DNA of 64,000 nucleotides from Iris pallida (GCA_029216955.1 JANAVB010029819.1:37992488-38056487); one strand, 5' to 3'; counted from the first letter of the stretch, positions 13,393 through 25,016 are shown. Notes: a model not told the origin generated them from the letters alone. Made by a program: numbers and translations.

Positions 13393-14397
13393 ATGACGAT
13401 CTCTTTGAATATGGCCCCACTTGCCGCAATAGTGACAAATGGGTGCCTTCTGAAGAAGATATGGTGCCTTCCTTTGTTGGTGTTGTGCTAAAGGTCGTCG
13501 CTCGGGTCCTCTGGTTGTGGGCCGAGCTTGTGCTTTACTGAAATGTGATGCCTTTTCTCTATTGGTTTCTCATGACAAATGGCTTCTTGTATCTTTTCTG
13601 TGCTATGAACTACAGCATGCGTCGTGTGTGCTATGGTCCCGGTCAACTCCCTCAAATCAAAGTTGAGGCCTTGGTGAAATCTTCTCGCTCTCTCCTTTTC
13701 TATTTGAACTAGTGAAGGAGCGAATCTACTCAAGCGGCTAAACTCGATGTCAAACTCGTCCACTGTCATCGTGCCTTGCCGCAAACTTGTGAACTTTTGT
13801 TGCAACTCGAACTTGACGACAGTTGGAAAGAAACGCTCGTTGAAAAGCTTACTCAATTCTTCCCAAGTTTGGTTGTTCTCCAAACTTCTCCCTTGATCTT
13901 CCCACCAATGATATGCAAGATGCTCTAGTTGGTGTCGAATCGTTGTTACCCACTTTTTTTTGGTAACTTAGAAGCCTTGAGCATATTCTCCATCTTCACT
14001 AGCCACATAGTGACTTCATTTGTAGCCTCTGTCCCTTTGAAAGTTGGTGGCATCATATTCCGAAACTTGTCTATCGAACCTTCCTTGCTTGCTAGAATGC
14101 TTTGCCTTATAAGCTCATTTTGTTGACACTGCATTTGCTCAGCTGCTAAAAGAACTGGTACATCGATGGTACATCGGATTGATGGGGTTGTTGTTGAAGC
14201 GGTGCATCGGGCATCTGCGGAGTAAACTGGGGAGGTGGTGGAATATCCTCCTTTCGAAATCTCGAGGTATGTGGATACGGTTGGTTGCTTTGTTGAGTAG
14301 TTTGGTCTCTATGTGTTTGTGGAGTTTCGTTGGTTGGTGTCACAACCATAATTGGTGGAGTGTTTGAAGGAGTTATGCAACCATTCTAAGGATCCAT
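13393..14397 (-). pseudogene. Family A gag (retrotransposon capsid), broken
   Basis: Minus-strand gag starting at ATG 14397-14395 (MDP). Codon 4 is a stop here (TAG at 14388-14386), whereas the second copy has CAG. A Pro/Gln-rich N-terminus follows (14349-14146), then PPTFKGTEATNEVTMWLVKM (about 14055), the start of the capsid fold. After a frameshift come TWEELSKLFNERFFPTVV and LRQGTMTVDEFDIEFSRLSRF (13880-13720), classic Ty3/gypsy capsid motifs. At 13440-13393 a zinc knuckle reads CHYCGKWGHIQRDR: the last Cys is now Arg. Gag packages the RNA into particles. No protease, RT or integrase follows before the polypurine tract, so the element is gag-only and non-autonomous. Confidence 0.75.
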
Positions 14398-14594
14398 TGT
14401 CTGTATAGAAAGAAACGATTAGCCGATGACGGATTCAAGCAAGATGCAAGTCAAGAAAAATTTTCAAAGTCAAATAATATGAGTTAAATACGATACAAAT
14501 CAATGTGGATTCTACTTTGATCTAGTCCTATCAGCAGGTCCGATCGATACAGTAATGTAACCGAAATGACTAAATCAACTTACATGGGCTACTA
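14398..14594 (-). other. Family A leader between 5' LTR and gag
   Basis: Minus-strand leader with the 'GTGGGCCATGTAAG...' block next to the LTR end, and TTTCTATACAG four bases before the gag ATG, which looks like a 3' splice site. No initiator-tRNA-Met primer site is present. Confidence 0.45.
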
Positions 14595-15776
14595 TGTCAC
14601 TCTCCAGTCCCAAATATCACAGGACTAGTACGTGACTTGGCCAGCTGGCACATGCTCAAGGGAAACTGTTTCCTCTTGAACCCCTTGAGTGTGTACGTAC
14701 ACTGTCTATATAGGACTGAAGTCCATAACTATAATGCTCATAACCGGTAGGAAGTCCAGATCTCATCAACACATAGAAATGATAGAAATTAATCAATGAG
14801 GTACATGAATGTCAAGTAAAAACTAAAAAATATATCAAAGTTTAGCAAGAAATAAATAATAGTCCGGTGGAGACAAATCCACTTCTAGTAGACTAATAAA
14901 TTAAGCATGGAAATAAAGTAACAGTTTAAGCCCGTAAGGACCTAGGATAGAGGAGTTTCGGTATCGCCTAATGGAATTATAGCTGTATCAGATCCAAGTC
15001 CAAGTTGCTGATCTAAACCTGGAAAGAAACCAGGTCCTCGGGGGACATAACAAAATACATGTTATACGAGCCACATATAAATAGTAATATCATGCATAGT
15101 AGAAAAAAGGTGCATTGTATACCACTAACTACGTAAACATGCAAATGAGGACAACGTTCGACACTAGAGCAGGCTAGGGTAATCCAGTACGCCAGTAACC
15201 GCTATCAACAAACTAGGAGTGCTCATCCGAGACACCACTCAAGTAGTAGATAATCGGGGACGCTCCTCCGAGACATGTCTCAAGTATTAGCATAATAAAT
15301 TTTGGGTGTGAATAGCCTAAACGTTTGATGATTGTCCTCCCCACCCCATGCTACTATAATATCGAAACTACATGTTCAATAAAGAGTCCAACAACGATCC
15401 AGGGAACTGAGGTGACATATGAATCATGGAACTAACAAGCATGTTTATATGATATAAATCTTGACTAAAATACGTAATGTGTGTCGTGAATTCATATTTA
15501 TATCCAAGTCCGTGTCACAAACATGTTAAATGAATACAAGAAGCATGAACCGCAAAACTACAATATTAAGTATGAACATATAGTACTGTGAATACGGGCA
15601 AGGTAAACTTGCATGCTAGTCCGTCCAAGTCTGTTTGAAGATGGCAAAGATCCAAAAATCAGTTTCATAACCCTAAATTGTCAATCCCAACACATTACTG
15701 ATTATAATAATCCATGGTACAATTTATTCTGATAACATAGTGCATCCGACAACTAACTTGTGTTAGTTAATAGTTA

Positions 15777-15865
<89 letters not shown>

Positions 15866-16421
15866 GGTCAATATATTAAATTTACTCTACTTATCATTTA
15901 CTTTAATGTCACATATAACTATTGAAAACTCATCAATTTCAAACATAACAAGTAAAAGATGCATGGTTTCCTCCTCCTATTAATACTAACAGTGTTGTAA
16001 TACCAGATAAACTGAAGAGGGTTGGTATATTCTTAAGGGTTAAATTGTATTAATCTAGTTGTACTAATCTGGCTGGTTAATTAAGTAAATTGTTGCAAAG
16101 TTTTATTAGGTAATCATAGTGAATATTAGATTATAGAGGGAAGTGCACTACTAAATAAGAAGTGTGACATTATCAAGATGCATTAAAACATCCATTGTGT
16201 TGTGCATGTATTGACATAAATGTTCGACTACTATTTTCATTTAACCCATAGCTAACATGCAAAATGTATCATATAGTCGCAAGTTGTGGTCAAACCCAAC
16301 CTATATGTTAGGATTAGGTAGGCATAAGAATAGTTACAAAAATAGAACTACTATATTTCTATAATACTAACACATGAGGTTTCTATAATACTAAAACATG
16401 AGAACAACATTATGGATGAAT

Positions 16422-16466
<45 letters not shown>

Positions 16467-17283
16467 GTGCTAAAAATGATACACAAACCAAAGCACCTAC
16501 CGGCTCGGCGTGGTTGTGGACAATCCAACGAGACTAGAGAGAATGGAAATAGTTGCTGAGTAGGGATGCTGAGTTTCTGACTACTACCGTAAGGCGAGAA
16601 GGGAGTGATCCACGCAGTTGTAGGGTTGCTTGTCTTGTAGTGGTGCAGCTGCCTACGAGCACACAGCCAGGCGGAGGAGTGGTATAGACATAGATTTTTT
16701 TAATGTGACCAACGAGTAGAGTGGAGGGAATAAAAACTGATGGCTGACATAGGTTTGGTTGGCTGGAAAATATGGTGATTACTGCGAGTAAACATTGGCA
16801 GAAAGAGGGGGGTAGTTGAGTAAGTAAGGCTTGGAAATAGGAGGGAGTTGAGTGCATGAGTTGTGCATTTGAACGTGGCAAAAAAAATAGAAGAGGAGGT
16901 TTGAATCAGTTAAGAGGGATGAGTGGTATTTTTTTTCTTAGGTGTGGAGAATCCTTCAACTCAAAATGAGTTGAAAGCCAAGTCTTCTTCCTTAGGAAAG
17001 TGAGTGGAATCCTTTAGCTCAAAGAGCTAAAAGCTAGCTAATTTAGTTAAGGGAGCTAACTGACCCAAAGGAATGGGCCAAGTAAAAAATAATAAATTCT
17101 ATTAAATGCATTGCATGTAATTATTGACCTAAACTCATGGACCAATAGTACAAATAATTAGGACTAACTATAAATATGATTATTTATATGGTTTCGGATT
17201 TTGGGTTAGCTAATTTAACTAAGTAAGTAGAATTATTTTTTTTATTACACAATAAATATGAACTCAAAAATTGAGAGTTTACA
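14595..17283 (-). mobile_element. Family A LTR, right copy = 5' LTR (2.69 kb)
   Basis: On the minus strand it begins TGTAAACTCTC at 17283 and ends GGAGAGTGACA at 14595. It carries (CT)n(TA)n at 15779-15861 and (TA)n at 16424-16463. The right flank is the copia B integrase region. No matching 5-bp duplication can be tested, because the far left end of the array is cut off by LTR 2. A candidate terminal exon on the minus strand (15018-14942) follows TTCTTTCCAG and ends GDTETPLS plus stop. Confidence 0.75.
15779..15861. repeat. (CT)n(TA)n compound microsatellite
   Basis: A CT run passes directly into about 68 bp of TA inside the right family A LTR. The left LTR lacks it at the matching place (about 11390), so it expanded after the LTRs formed. 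Confidence 0.9.
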
Positions 17284-18161
17284 GAGGTGGAGGTGGAGTG
17301 GGGAGGAGTGAAGGTTGTTGAGGAAGCCGAGGGCTGGAAGTGGGTGATAAATTGGTCTGGAATAGTCGATGGAGGAGAGAGAGGAGAGAAAGGTGGTTGT
17401 GGGTTTTGGAAATGTGTAGCCGGAGTGGGTGATATAGCAAACATAATGGAAAGATGAGAGGTACATCATTCATCCATTTCGATGGACGTGTGCGTTGGTG
17501 TCGTTATGGAAGAGGAAGAAAAAGGGAATTCATTTAAAATGAATTTGACATGTCGAGAAACATAGATTTTGTTGGAGTTGGAAATAAGACAATACTACGT
17601 GCTTTGTGTAGCCGAATAACCAACAAAGACACAAGGAGATGAGCGGGGATCAAGTTTATTTGAGGTGTATGGACGTAGCCATGGATAACAAAGACATCCA
17701 AAGCTACAAAGTTTGAGATAGTTAGGTGTGTGGCCATGGAGTTTAGAATAAGGAGATTGAAGTTCAAGTGTAGGAGTAGACATACGATTAATTAAATAGC
17801 AAGCAGTAGCAAAAGCAAGAGACCAATATTTTTGTGGCATAGAGGAATGAGTGAGGAGAGAAAGACCTATTTCAACAATATGACTGTGACAATGCTCCGA
17901 ATAGCCATTGTGCTCGGGCGTATGAGAAGGGGAAGTGAGGTGAGTTATGCCATGAGACTCGAGTGTTGGATTTAAACCAATATATTCAACCAAAAGTTTG
18001 AATTTTTGAAAAGTGACAGTGGCATTATTTTTGTGTTTGAGAGGATAAAATCACATATATTTGGAATAATGATCAATAAAGATAATATAATATTTGTAGC
18101 CATCATAAGAAAGACTGGAAGAAGTCCAAACATCACTATAAAGAACATCAAGAGGGCCATG
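17284..18161 (-). pseudogene. Copia B integrase, 3' fragment
   Basis: Minus-strand Ty1/copia integrase. GPLDVLYSDVW starts the catalytic core (D of the DDE triad). Further on come SPSHTPEHNGYSE (equivalent to 'TPQQNGVAE', with the catalytic Glu), PQKYWSLAFATACYLINRMS, LCSFGCLCYPWLRPY and PCVFVGYS, then the Pro/Ser-rich linker toward RT. In this family integrase inserts the cDNA into the host DNA. Stops and frameshifts are present. RT and RNase H are missing because the family A LTR begins at 17283. The upstream part of the same gene resumes at 23944. Confidence 0.85.
18157..18161. repeat. Left target-site duplication of copia A
   Basis: CCATG precedes the 5' LTR; CTATG follows the 3' LTR at 23944-23948. 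Four of five bases match. Confidence 0.6.
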
Positions 18162-18638
18162 TGTTGGAATTATTCAATAATTAAGGGGCCACACATGTAA
18201 AATTAATTGTGTTTGGGCTATCTAAATAATTAAGCCAAATTAAAGTGGTCTATTTGGAAATTGGCTTAAGGGTATAATTGTCATGGAATTAATGTGTAGA
18301 TACCGGAGATAATTCTAATTTGATGAGGGGCCAAATTTGAAATATCAAAACACACATATATATGTGTATTCATTAGGGTTATGGTCCCCAACTTATACGG
18401 CCACCAAAAGAGAGGTTTCTCTTTTTCTCTTCTGCATCCCCATCAACAGAAAGAGAGGGACAAAGGATTCAGATTCTTCTTTGTCATTAAGGGTCGTAGC
18501 AAGTTGGAAGATCGAACCCAATAAAGAGACGTTCGCTTCAAGATCCATCAAGTTTAGCAATGGATTCAGGTATGCTTCCGCAATTTTATTTATGTTCTTC
18601 ATCTCATGAATCGACAGGGTACAATAAAAATTCTAACA
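18162..18638 (+). mobile_element. Copia A 5' LTR (477 bp)
   Basis: It starts TGTTGGAATTATTC and ends AATTCTAACA. It is near-identical to 23464-23943. TATA-like DNA near 18355-18366 precedes the region expected to hold the transcription start. Confidence 0.92.
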
Positions 18639-18640
18639 AG

Positions 18641-18653
18641 TGGTATCAGAGCC
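18641..18653 (+). other. Copia A primer-binding site (tRNA-Met)
   Basis: TGGTATCAGAGCC lies two bases after the 5' LTR. It is complementary to the 3' end of plant initiator tRNA-Met, the usual primer for copia minus-strand synthesis. Confidence 0.92.
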
Positions 18654-20030
18654 ACCCTGTTGATTTATGAGGTTGAAATTTCAGAATCAATTTTTGTTAT
18701 TGTTCAGGAACCCTAGGCCGTTCTATTTAATTTAATTTAGGGTTCTAATTGTTCGATCAATTTTTTTTAAATGTTTTGTTTAGTGAGTTTTTAACCGGTT
18801 GAAAACATACAATTTATTTCTGATTTATTTCTGATTTAAGATGATATATTTGCATATGCAGCCCCTTTAAAATTTCTAATTATATGTAATGTCGGCCCTG
18901 TCTTGACGTTGGATGTAAAAGAAATGACATCTTTTGATGGATTAATGTTATGATGAATCATTGGCATGCTATGTTAAAATAATCTCATTAAATGGATACA
19001 TATAAGATCCATGCATATAAAGCTTGCTTTGAGATGCTGTTGAAATTTGAGAAGTCAAATGCATTAGAATATGATCAATAAAATATTATTATTATTATTA
19101 TTTTTGGTCCACCATTCATTCTACTTGCCTTGAGATTTTTGTTTGTTGTCCCTATCCTTCATCCAATGACAAAGGCTGTTGTTCATGGGGTTTTTCATCA
19201 TGATCGGTTTAATAATTAATATTATTTGGTTTTTATCTTTATTAATTATTAATTAAGTAGTCAAGAAGACTTATCGATCAAATTTGGATTTTAAAGATTC
19301 ATATTTTCATGGGTACTATTATTGGAACTCCTAAAGATTCATCATTATCACAATCATTTGACTTTATGTTCTTCTTTGGATGCATGTCTTTAGTATATTA
19401 TCACATAAATTATGTTGACAAAGGGGATATCTTTTGGCAAGTTACAAGATTTGGTCAACAAAAAAAAAGAAAAAAAAGATATAGATTTTGTACATGTAGT
19501 ATAATGAGGATGAGTCAGGTATGTGTATCTTGCAAAAAAAATTCTTTGAAAGCTTTGTTTGAATATACAGTTGATCATTGTTAATTTGCTTTTCATTTAG
19601 CAAATGCCTCCTGACTTTTAATTTTTCCACCTTCTAGTGCTTGACTATTCTATTATATGCAGTACTTGTCATGTTAAGTTTTAAGTCTGAAATTCAGGTT
19701 GTTCAAGCACATGGTGAAGCATATTTTGCTCTAAACTGTATGTTCAAATTTGAATATATTGTATCATGATCTTGTGGTTCAATCATAATTTGGTGTTGAC
19801 ATGAATGATTATTTTATTTAAGTAATAATTTTGCAATTATGCATGTGCATAAGATTTTGGACATATATAATTCAGTTTTGTAAAATTTAGTCAACATTCA
19901 AATTTTTGGTGCCTTTTGTGACTAACAATAGTCGTCTAATATTCAAAATAGACCCATTGAAACAAGATGTCGCCAAAGCGACCTCTCTTGCGTAGATGTT
20001 CTATGAGGGATGTTGGATGTTTGTGTGTGT
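18654..20030 (+). other. Copia A leader and gag region, decayed
   Basis: AT-rich DNA where gag should lie. No gag capsid motif is readable; short open frames such as 19309-19584 have no family signature. Coding sequence resumes recognisably at the zinc knuckle (20505). Confidence 0.45.
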
Positions 20031-20039
20031 AAATTCATG

Positions 20040-20253
20040 CAAGTATTAGCCGGCCCAAAGGAAGGTTAATACTTGGCCGAATTGCACACATACTTGTGGT
20101 GATAAATGTGTGACAATTATACGGTTTACATGTGAATAATAACTCGATCCAAAGATAGGCTTATTATTTGACATGGCTTATTGTCAACGTTTGATCATTA
20201 CACCAAGAATACCACTTGTAGTTAATATCACTGTCCAAAGACTTGATATTAAT
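20040..20253 (+). other. Three hairpins with CCAAAG loops in copia A
   Basis: Hairpin 1 (20040-20075): CAAGTATTAGCC pairs with GGTTAATACTTG around the loop GGCCCAAAGGAA. Hairpin 2 (about 20135-20168): AATAATAA pairs with TTATTATT around a loop holding GATCCAAAGATA. Hairpin 3 (20222-20252): TTAATATCA pairs with TGATATTAA around CTGTCCAAAGACT. The stems differ in sequence, while the loop core CCAAAG is constant. They sit between the primer site and the zinc knuckle. Confidence 0.75.
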
Positions 20254-20504
20254 GATGTACTAGGTATCTTGAGATGGGGTTCACCATTATTTGAATTTGT
20301 TTGACTATATTTTACGCTTTGGTTATTTGTTAGAGCATGTTTATTTTTTGTTGCTTTATTCTCTTTACAGTTAATGTTGTTAAAATATCTGCCAATAAGA
20401 TTTTAATTTTCATGTTTAATAAGATAAAATTTAAGGGCAAAAAGAAATGAATACAGTAGCTGCTAAGGTCCAGATCAAAAGAAACAACAATATAAAACTA
20501 AGGG

Positions 20505-23030
20505 TTGTTCTTTTGTGATAAGACAGGACACATAAGAAAAAAATGTACAAAGTACCACGCATGGCATATACAGAAAAGTACATTTCTAAATTTGATCTGT
20601 TCTGAGGTTAATTTAGATTTAGTACAAAGAAACTCATGGTAGTTAGATTCTGGTGGGACTACCCACATTAATATTCTAGGCAAGGTTGCCTGAGTTACCG
20701 AAAGTCAATTGATGGTGAAAGATACATCTATGTGGTTGACGGCAATTCGGTAGAAGTGAAAGCAATATGACATTTTAGGTTATTTTTAGGAACCAATTAT
20801 TATTTGGATTTGATAGACACTTTTATTGTACCGTCTTTTAGACGAAATTCAGTTTCAGTTTCCTTAATGGACAAATCTGGTTATCATTGTTCATTTAGAA
20901 ACAATAAGTTTAGTCTATCTTTAAATTTAAATATTATTGAAAACGGTTCCTTTAAGGTTTATGATAACCTATATTCAGTTGAAACTATTGCATCTTATAA
21001 TGAAACCTTGCAAGTGAAGTCATGTTGTACTAAACGCAAAATTAACAATATTTTTTTTAGCCTCATTATGACATAAACATTAGGTCACTTCTCTAGAAAT
21101 AGAGTTGAACGATTTGTGTCTGATGAGATTTGGATTCCATTGACTTTATAGACTTTAATGTTTATATTGAATGTGTAATGGAAAGACAGACAAAAGTTAA
21201 ATTATAAGCAGCTACTTTATTGGTTATGCTATAGATCAAGGGGTTAATAATTATATGATCCCACACTAAGAAATTTTTCTGAGACGAGAAGTATACTATT
21301 TTTTGAGGATGTTGAGTTTGGGGGAGAAATAAAGTCAGGATCATTGTCTTTGAGAAGGAATCAATTACGATTTCTACTATCACTTTTGACGATGTGCAGG
21401 ATTCTATACCTGTCATGATCAAGAAGTAAATTCGGAGCCTCAATAATGTCGAATTACCTCTATAAGTCATTATTGAGATACCTTAACAATGACAATGTAG
21501 CGGCACCACATTCAAGATAAGGTAATTATTCCTAAGGAACAAACTCAACAACCTCAAGAATCGATAATATTAAGATGGTCCACCAGAGAAAGGAGAAATA
21601 TAATTTCGGACAATATTGTCATATTTCTCTAGGAACGTAAGGAAAACTAAGGAATATTGGAAGGTGATTCAATCATCTTTCGTCGGGCCATGGAAAGTTC
21701 CACCTCTTAAAAGTGGATTGAGGAAATAAATAAGGAGTATAAGTCTATGCAAGACAATAAAGTTTAAGAACTTGTCACATTACCAAAAGATACGAAGTTC
21801 ATTGGTTGAAAATGAATATTTAAAACCAAGAAAGATTCGAAAGGATAATGTGGAGAGGTATAAAGTACGTCTTGCAGCTAGTGACTTTACTCAAAAGTCA
21901 ACGATTGATTTTAAAGAGACTTTCTCTTCGGTATCTTTGAAAGACTCTTTTAAAACAATCACAGACTTATTGCACATTTTGATCTAGAGTTACATTAAAT
22001 GGATGTCAAAATTATGTTTCTCAATGGTAACATCGACGAAACAATTTATGGTGCATGCAGAAAACTTTGTGTCGAAAGACCCAAATAATATGGTTTGCAT
22101 ATTGACAAAATCTATTCATGGACTCAAGCAGAATTCTCGTCGAAGGTACTTAAAGTTTTACCAAGTGATTATCTCGTTTGGTTTTGAGATAAACACTGTT
22201 GAAGATTGTGTGTATCACAAGTTCAGTGGGAGTAGGAATAATTTTTGGTTTTATATATTGATTAAAGTATTCAATGCAAACCAGGTGACACCTCTCGTTA
22301 AAGGAGACAAATTCGGTTTCAATCAAGTGCCCTAAGGTTAGCCTTAAAATTAAGAAAATACAATAGATTTTTCCTTCATGATCAGTTGTAGGGAGTCTAA
22401 TGTATGCTCAAGTATGTAGCGTCAGGATATTGCGTACATATTAGGATGTTAGACAGATATTTAAGCAAATATGGATGGATCATTGGATAGCAGCCAAACT
22501 ACTTAAGTAATTAATAGAGAACAAGAAATTATATGCTCTTTGTAGAAGATCGGATAATTCTGGAGATCATAAAGTATTCCGACTCCGATTTTGTTGGATG
22601 CCAACACAGCAGAAGATCCACATCAGGTTATGCTGACTAATGGAGGTATATTTTGAATGAGTGTCAAACATGCACTCATAATTTCTTCCACCATGAAAGT
22701 AAGGTTTATAACATGCTGTGGGATATCTACTCAAGGAATATGGTTGCGAAATTTTCACAAGGCTGCGCCTACAGTACGGTGTTGAAAGAACACATAAAAT
22801 TATGATGTGACAATAAATCAGCAGTACTGTATTCCAATAACAACAGAAACTTGTATAAGTCAAAGGATATTGACATAAAGTTTCTAGTTGTGAAGGAAAG
22901 AATTCAGAATGGTTATAGTGTCCATATAGCACATTAGGACAAACTCCATGTTAGCGGATCCGCTCACAAAAGCATTATCACCCAGGGTCTTTCATGAGCA
23001 TACTGCTCATATGGGTGTTAATTAAGAATA
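20505..23030 (+). pseudogene. Copia A gag-pol, broken, integrase core deleted
   Basis: In order: a zinc knuckle (20505-20546) reading LFFCDKTGHIRKKC, whose first Cys is Leu; an aspartic protease motif LDSGGTTH (20644-20667); the protease/GAG-pre-integrase stretch (20804-21145) with LGHFSRNRVERF; the integrase zinc end CVMERQTK (about 21170). The frame then jumps to SYFIGYA (about 21210), which belongs after the integrase core, so the DDE core is deleted. RT motifs follow (21717-22330: WIEEINKEYKSMQDNKV, ERYKVRLAASDFTQK, SIHGLKQ), then the RNase H region (22390-23000: SDSDFVGC, RRSTSGYA, DIDIKFLVVKERIQNG). Many stops and frameshifts; a dead copy. Confidence 0.85.
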
Positions 23031-23463
23031 TGGCAATATAGTGGGAGTTTATATTCTATGTATTTGGGTGCTATTTGGTTTTGGACATATTTATGTATTA
23101 AAGTATTTTGGATATTTATCTGATCAGATATATGAAAATTCAGTTCATTCTATTTTCATTATGTTAAAGTATTTGATCTCACTAAAGTTTAGGAGGACCA
23201 GTTGGAAATAGACATGTATTGATCACATTGCGTGTAATTTTCATGCTACGCATCCATGATTGATCTATGTCGTTTAGCTATATTGGTATATGTGACCATG
23301 GATGGTTTAGTTATGCTATATGTGACGAATGCCACTTTGATCCTATGTTGATATGGTTAATGGACGAGATTGTCCGGATATATCCTAAGGATTAAGATAG
23401 CAATTTATGAGCTCACTAAGGTTAACACAATTATAAGGTTACATATGTGGCCCAGTAGGAGAT

Positions 23464-23943
23464 TGTTGGAATTATTCAATAATTAAGGGGCCACACATGT
23501 AAAATTAATTGTGTTTGGGCTATCTAAATAATTAAGCCAAATTAAAGTGGTCTATTTGGAAATTGGCTTAAGGGTATAATTGTCATGGAATTAATGTGTA
23601 GATACCGGAGATAATTCTAATTTGATGAGGGACCAAATTAGAAATATCAAAACACACACATATATATGTGTATTCATTAGGGTTATGGTCCCCAACTTAT
23701 ACGGCCACCAAAAGAGAGGTTTTCTCTTTTTCTCTTCTGCATCCCCATCAACAGAAAGAGAGGGATAAATGATTCAGATTCTTCTTTGTCATTAAGGGTC
23801 ATAGCAAGTTGGAAGATCGAACCCAATAAATAGATGTTCGCTTCAAGATCCATCAAGTTTAGCAATAGATTCAGGTACGCTTCCGCAATTTTATTTATAT
23901 TCTTCATCTCATGAATCGACAGGGTACAATAAAAATTCTAACA
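23464..23943 (+). mobile_element. Copia A 3' LTR (480 bp)
   Basis: TGTTGGAATTATTC...TTCTAACA, preceded by a purine-rich AGTAGGAGAT. It is nearly the same as the 5' LTR, with few substitutions and a small CA indel near 23655. Confidence 0.92.
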
Positions 23944-24600
23944 CTATGAGATTGAATGGTATTTTGATAGAATGACAATTTGTGGTCCTTATTAGAATCA
24001 CACGAATTGCAGTGAAAAGAAACAGTCTTTGGAATACTAAATTAAAAGCATTGCTAATATGACATAGAATAGAATATGATGGATGACCTAATCTATGATG
24101 CCAATCGGTAGTGGATGTTAATATGACAGAATGAACAACGGGACGAGTGGGACGTCATTCGTAGATGCCTGATTTAGTTAGCCCTTGAAGAAGCAGTACC
24201 CCTGTGCGAAGATCCTTCACAAGATAGAAATTATGTAAGAAAGTGATAGAAGCATTATTATTATGACAAAATATAGAAATAGAAATAATATTGCGAGAAA
24301 TGGAAGGCACATGAAGAAAATGATTAAGATTAAACGTAGGGGTAAGAAGGGAGGTTGAACCGGTGTTTGAGATAGGGAGGCCCGAGCCATCTCTAATAAT
24401 TAGTTCTTCAGTACCATTATAGGGGGAGTGAAGAGCAAGGTTGTCAAGATCATGGGTGACATGATGGGTAGCACCACTGTCGAGAAGCCAGCCATTGGAG
24501 GAGGAGTCGGTAGCAGTGGTAGCATAGGCACGAGATAACAAGAATTGATAGTCTTTGGCACCAAGGCGAGTTTGAACGTGAGTAGGAACCATGGGTGGAT
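23944..24600 (-). pseudogene. Copia B protease and GAG-pre-integrase fragment
   Basis: The minus-strand frame from 24592 contains GWLLDSGATHHVTHDL, the copia aspartic protease active site, then VKDLRTGVLLLQGLTKSGIY and a decayed HRLGHPS block (GAG-pre-integrase). It continues to HKLSFYQNT at the break point. The protease releases the mature particle proteins. The gene continues at 18161 beyond the copia A insertion. Confidence 0.85.
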
Positions 24601-24814
24601 TGGATTATAGGGAAGGTGGTATTGCCTTTGGATATTGGGTATGAGAAATGGAACATTGAGAGACATAATGACTTTGCGTTCGGCACCACTGACATCGTCC
24701 TTTGAAGGGTTCAGAAGAACGGGTAGGAGGGGGAGAGTTGGAGTGGTTTGGACTGTGGAGAAGGACGTCATTGAAGGAGGGAGGACGGTTGTGAGATTGA
24801 TGATTGGATGCCAT
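24601..24814 (-). pseudogene. Copia B gag, shortened, zinc knuckle kept
   Basis: ATG at 24814-24812 starts MASNHQSHNRPPSF. After only about 45 codons comes CQWCRTQSHYVSQC, an intact CX2CX4HX4C knuckle. The capsid part normally found between them (about 250 residues) is absent, so a large internal deletion has occurred. A frameshift separates this part from the protease. Confidence 0.7.
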
Positions 24815-24858
24815 TAGGAGAAAATGATGAACAGGCAAGGAGAAAAAAAATGCATCTT

Positions 24859-24871
24859 GGCTCTGATACCA
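24859..24871 (-). other. Copia B primer-binding site (tRNA-Met)
   Basis: The minus strand reads TGGTATCAGAGCC, directly after the LTR end and 45 bases before the gag ATG. Confidence 0.9.
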
Positions 24872-25016
24872 TATAAGAGGACATAATACTGATTGTGATT
24901 GAAAATAAAGCTTAAATATTATTATTGATATTGGTCTTATATATATACAACTTACAGCTGGAATACAAAAGGTATCAATAACTATCGTAGTTATGTCTGG
25001 AATACCAAATGTAACA
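24872..25016 (-). mobile_element. Copia B 5' LTR (about 145 bp)
   Basis: On the minus strand it runs from TGTTACATTTGG (25016) to CCTCTTATA beside the primer site. A TATATATATAAG box lies near 24938-24949. The terminal CA appears mutated, so the inner border is set only by the primer site. The 3' LTR is not in the window. Confidence 0.55.

Larger units (their letters stand above)
18162..23943 (+). mobile_element. Copia A, whole Ty1/copia element (5.8 kb)
   Basis: LTR, tRNA-Met primer site, broken gag-pol, purine tract and LTR, all on the plus strand, flanked by CCATG/CTATG. Removing it joins copia B residues before SDVW at 18161 to those at 23944 on the minus strand. Confidence 0.92.
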
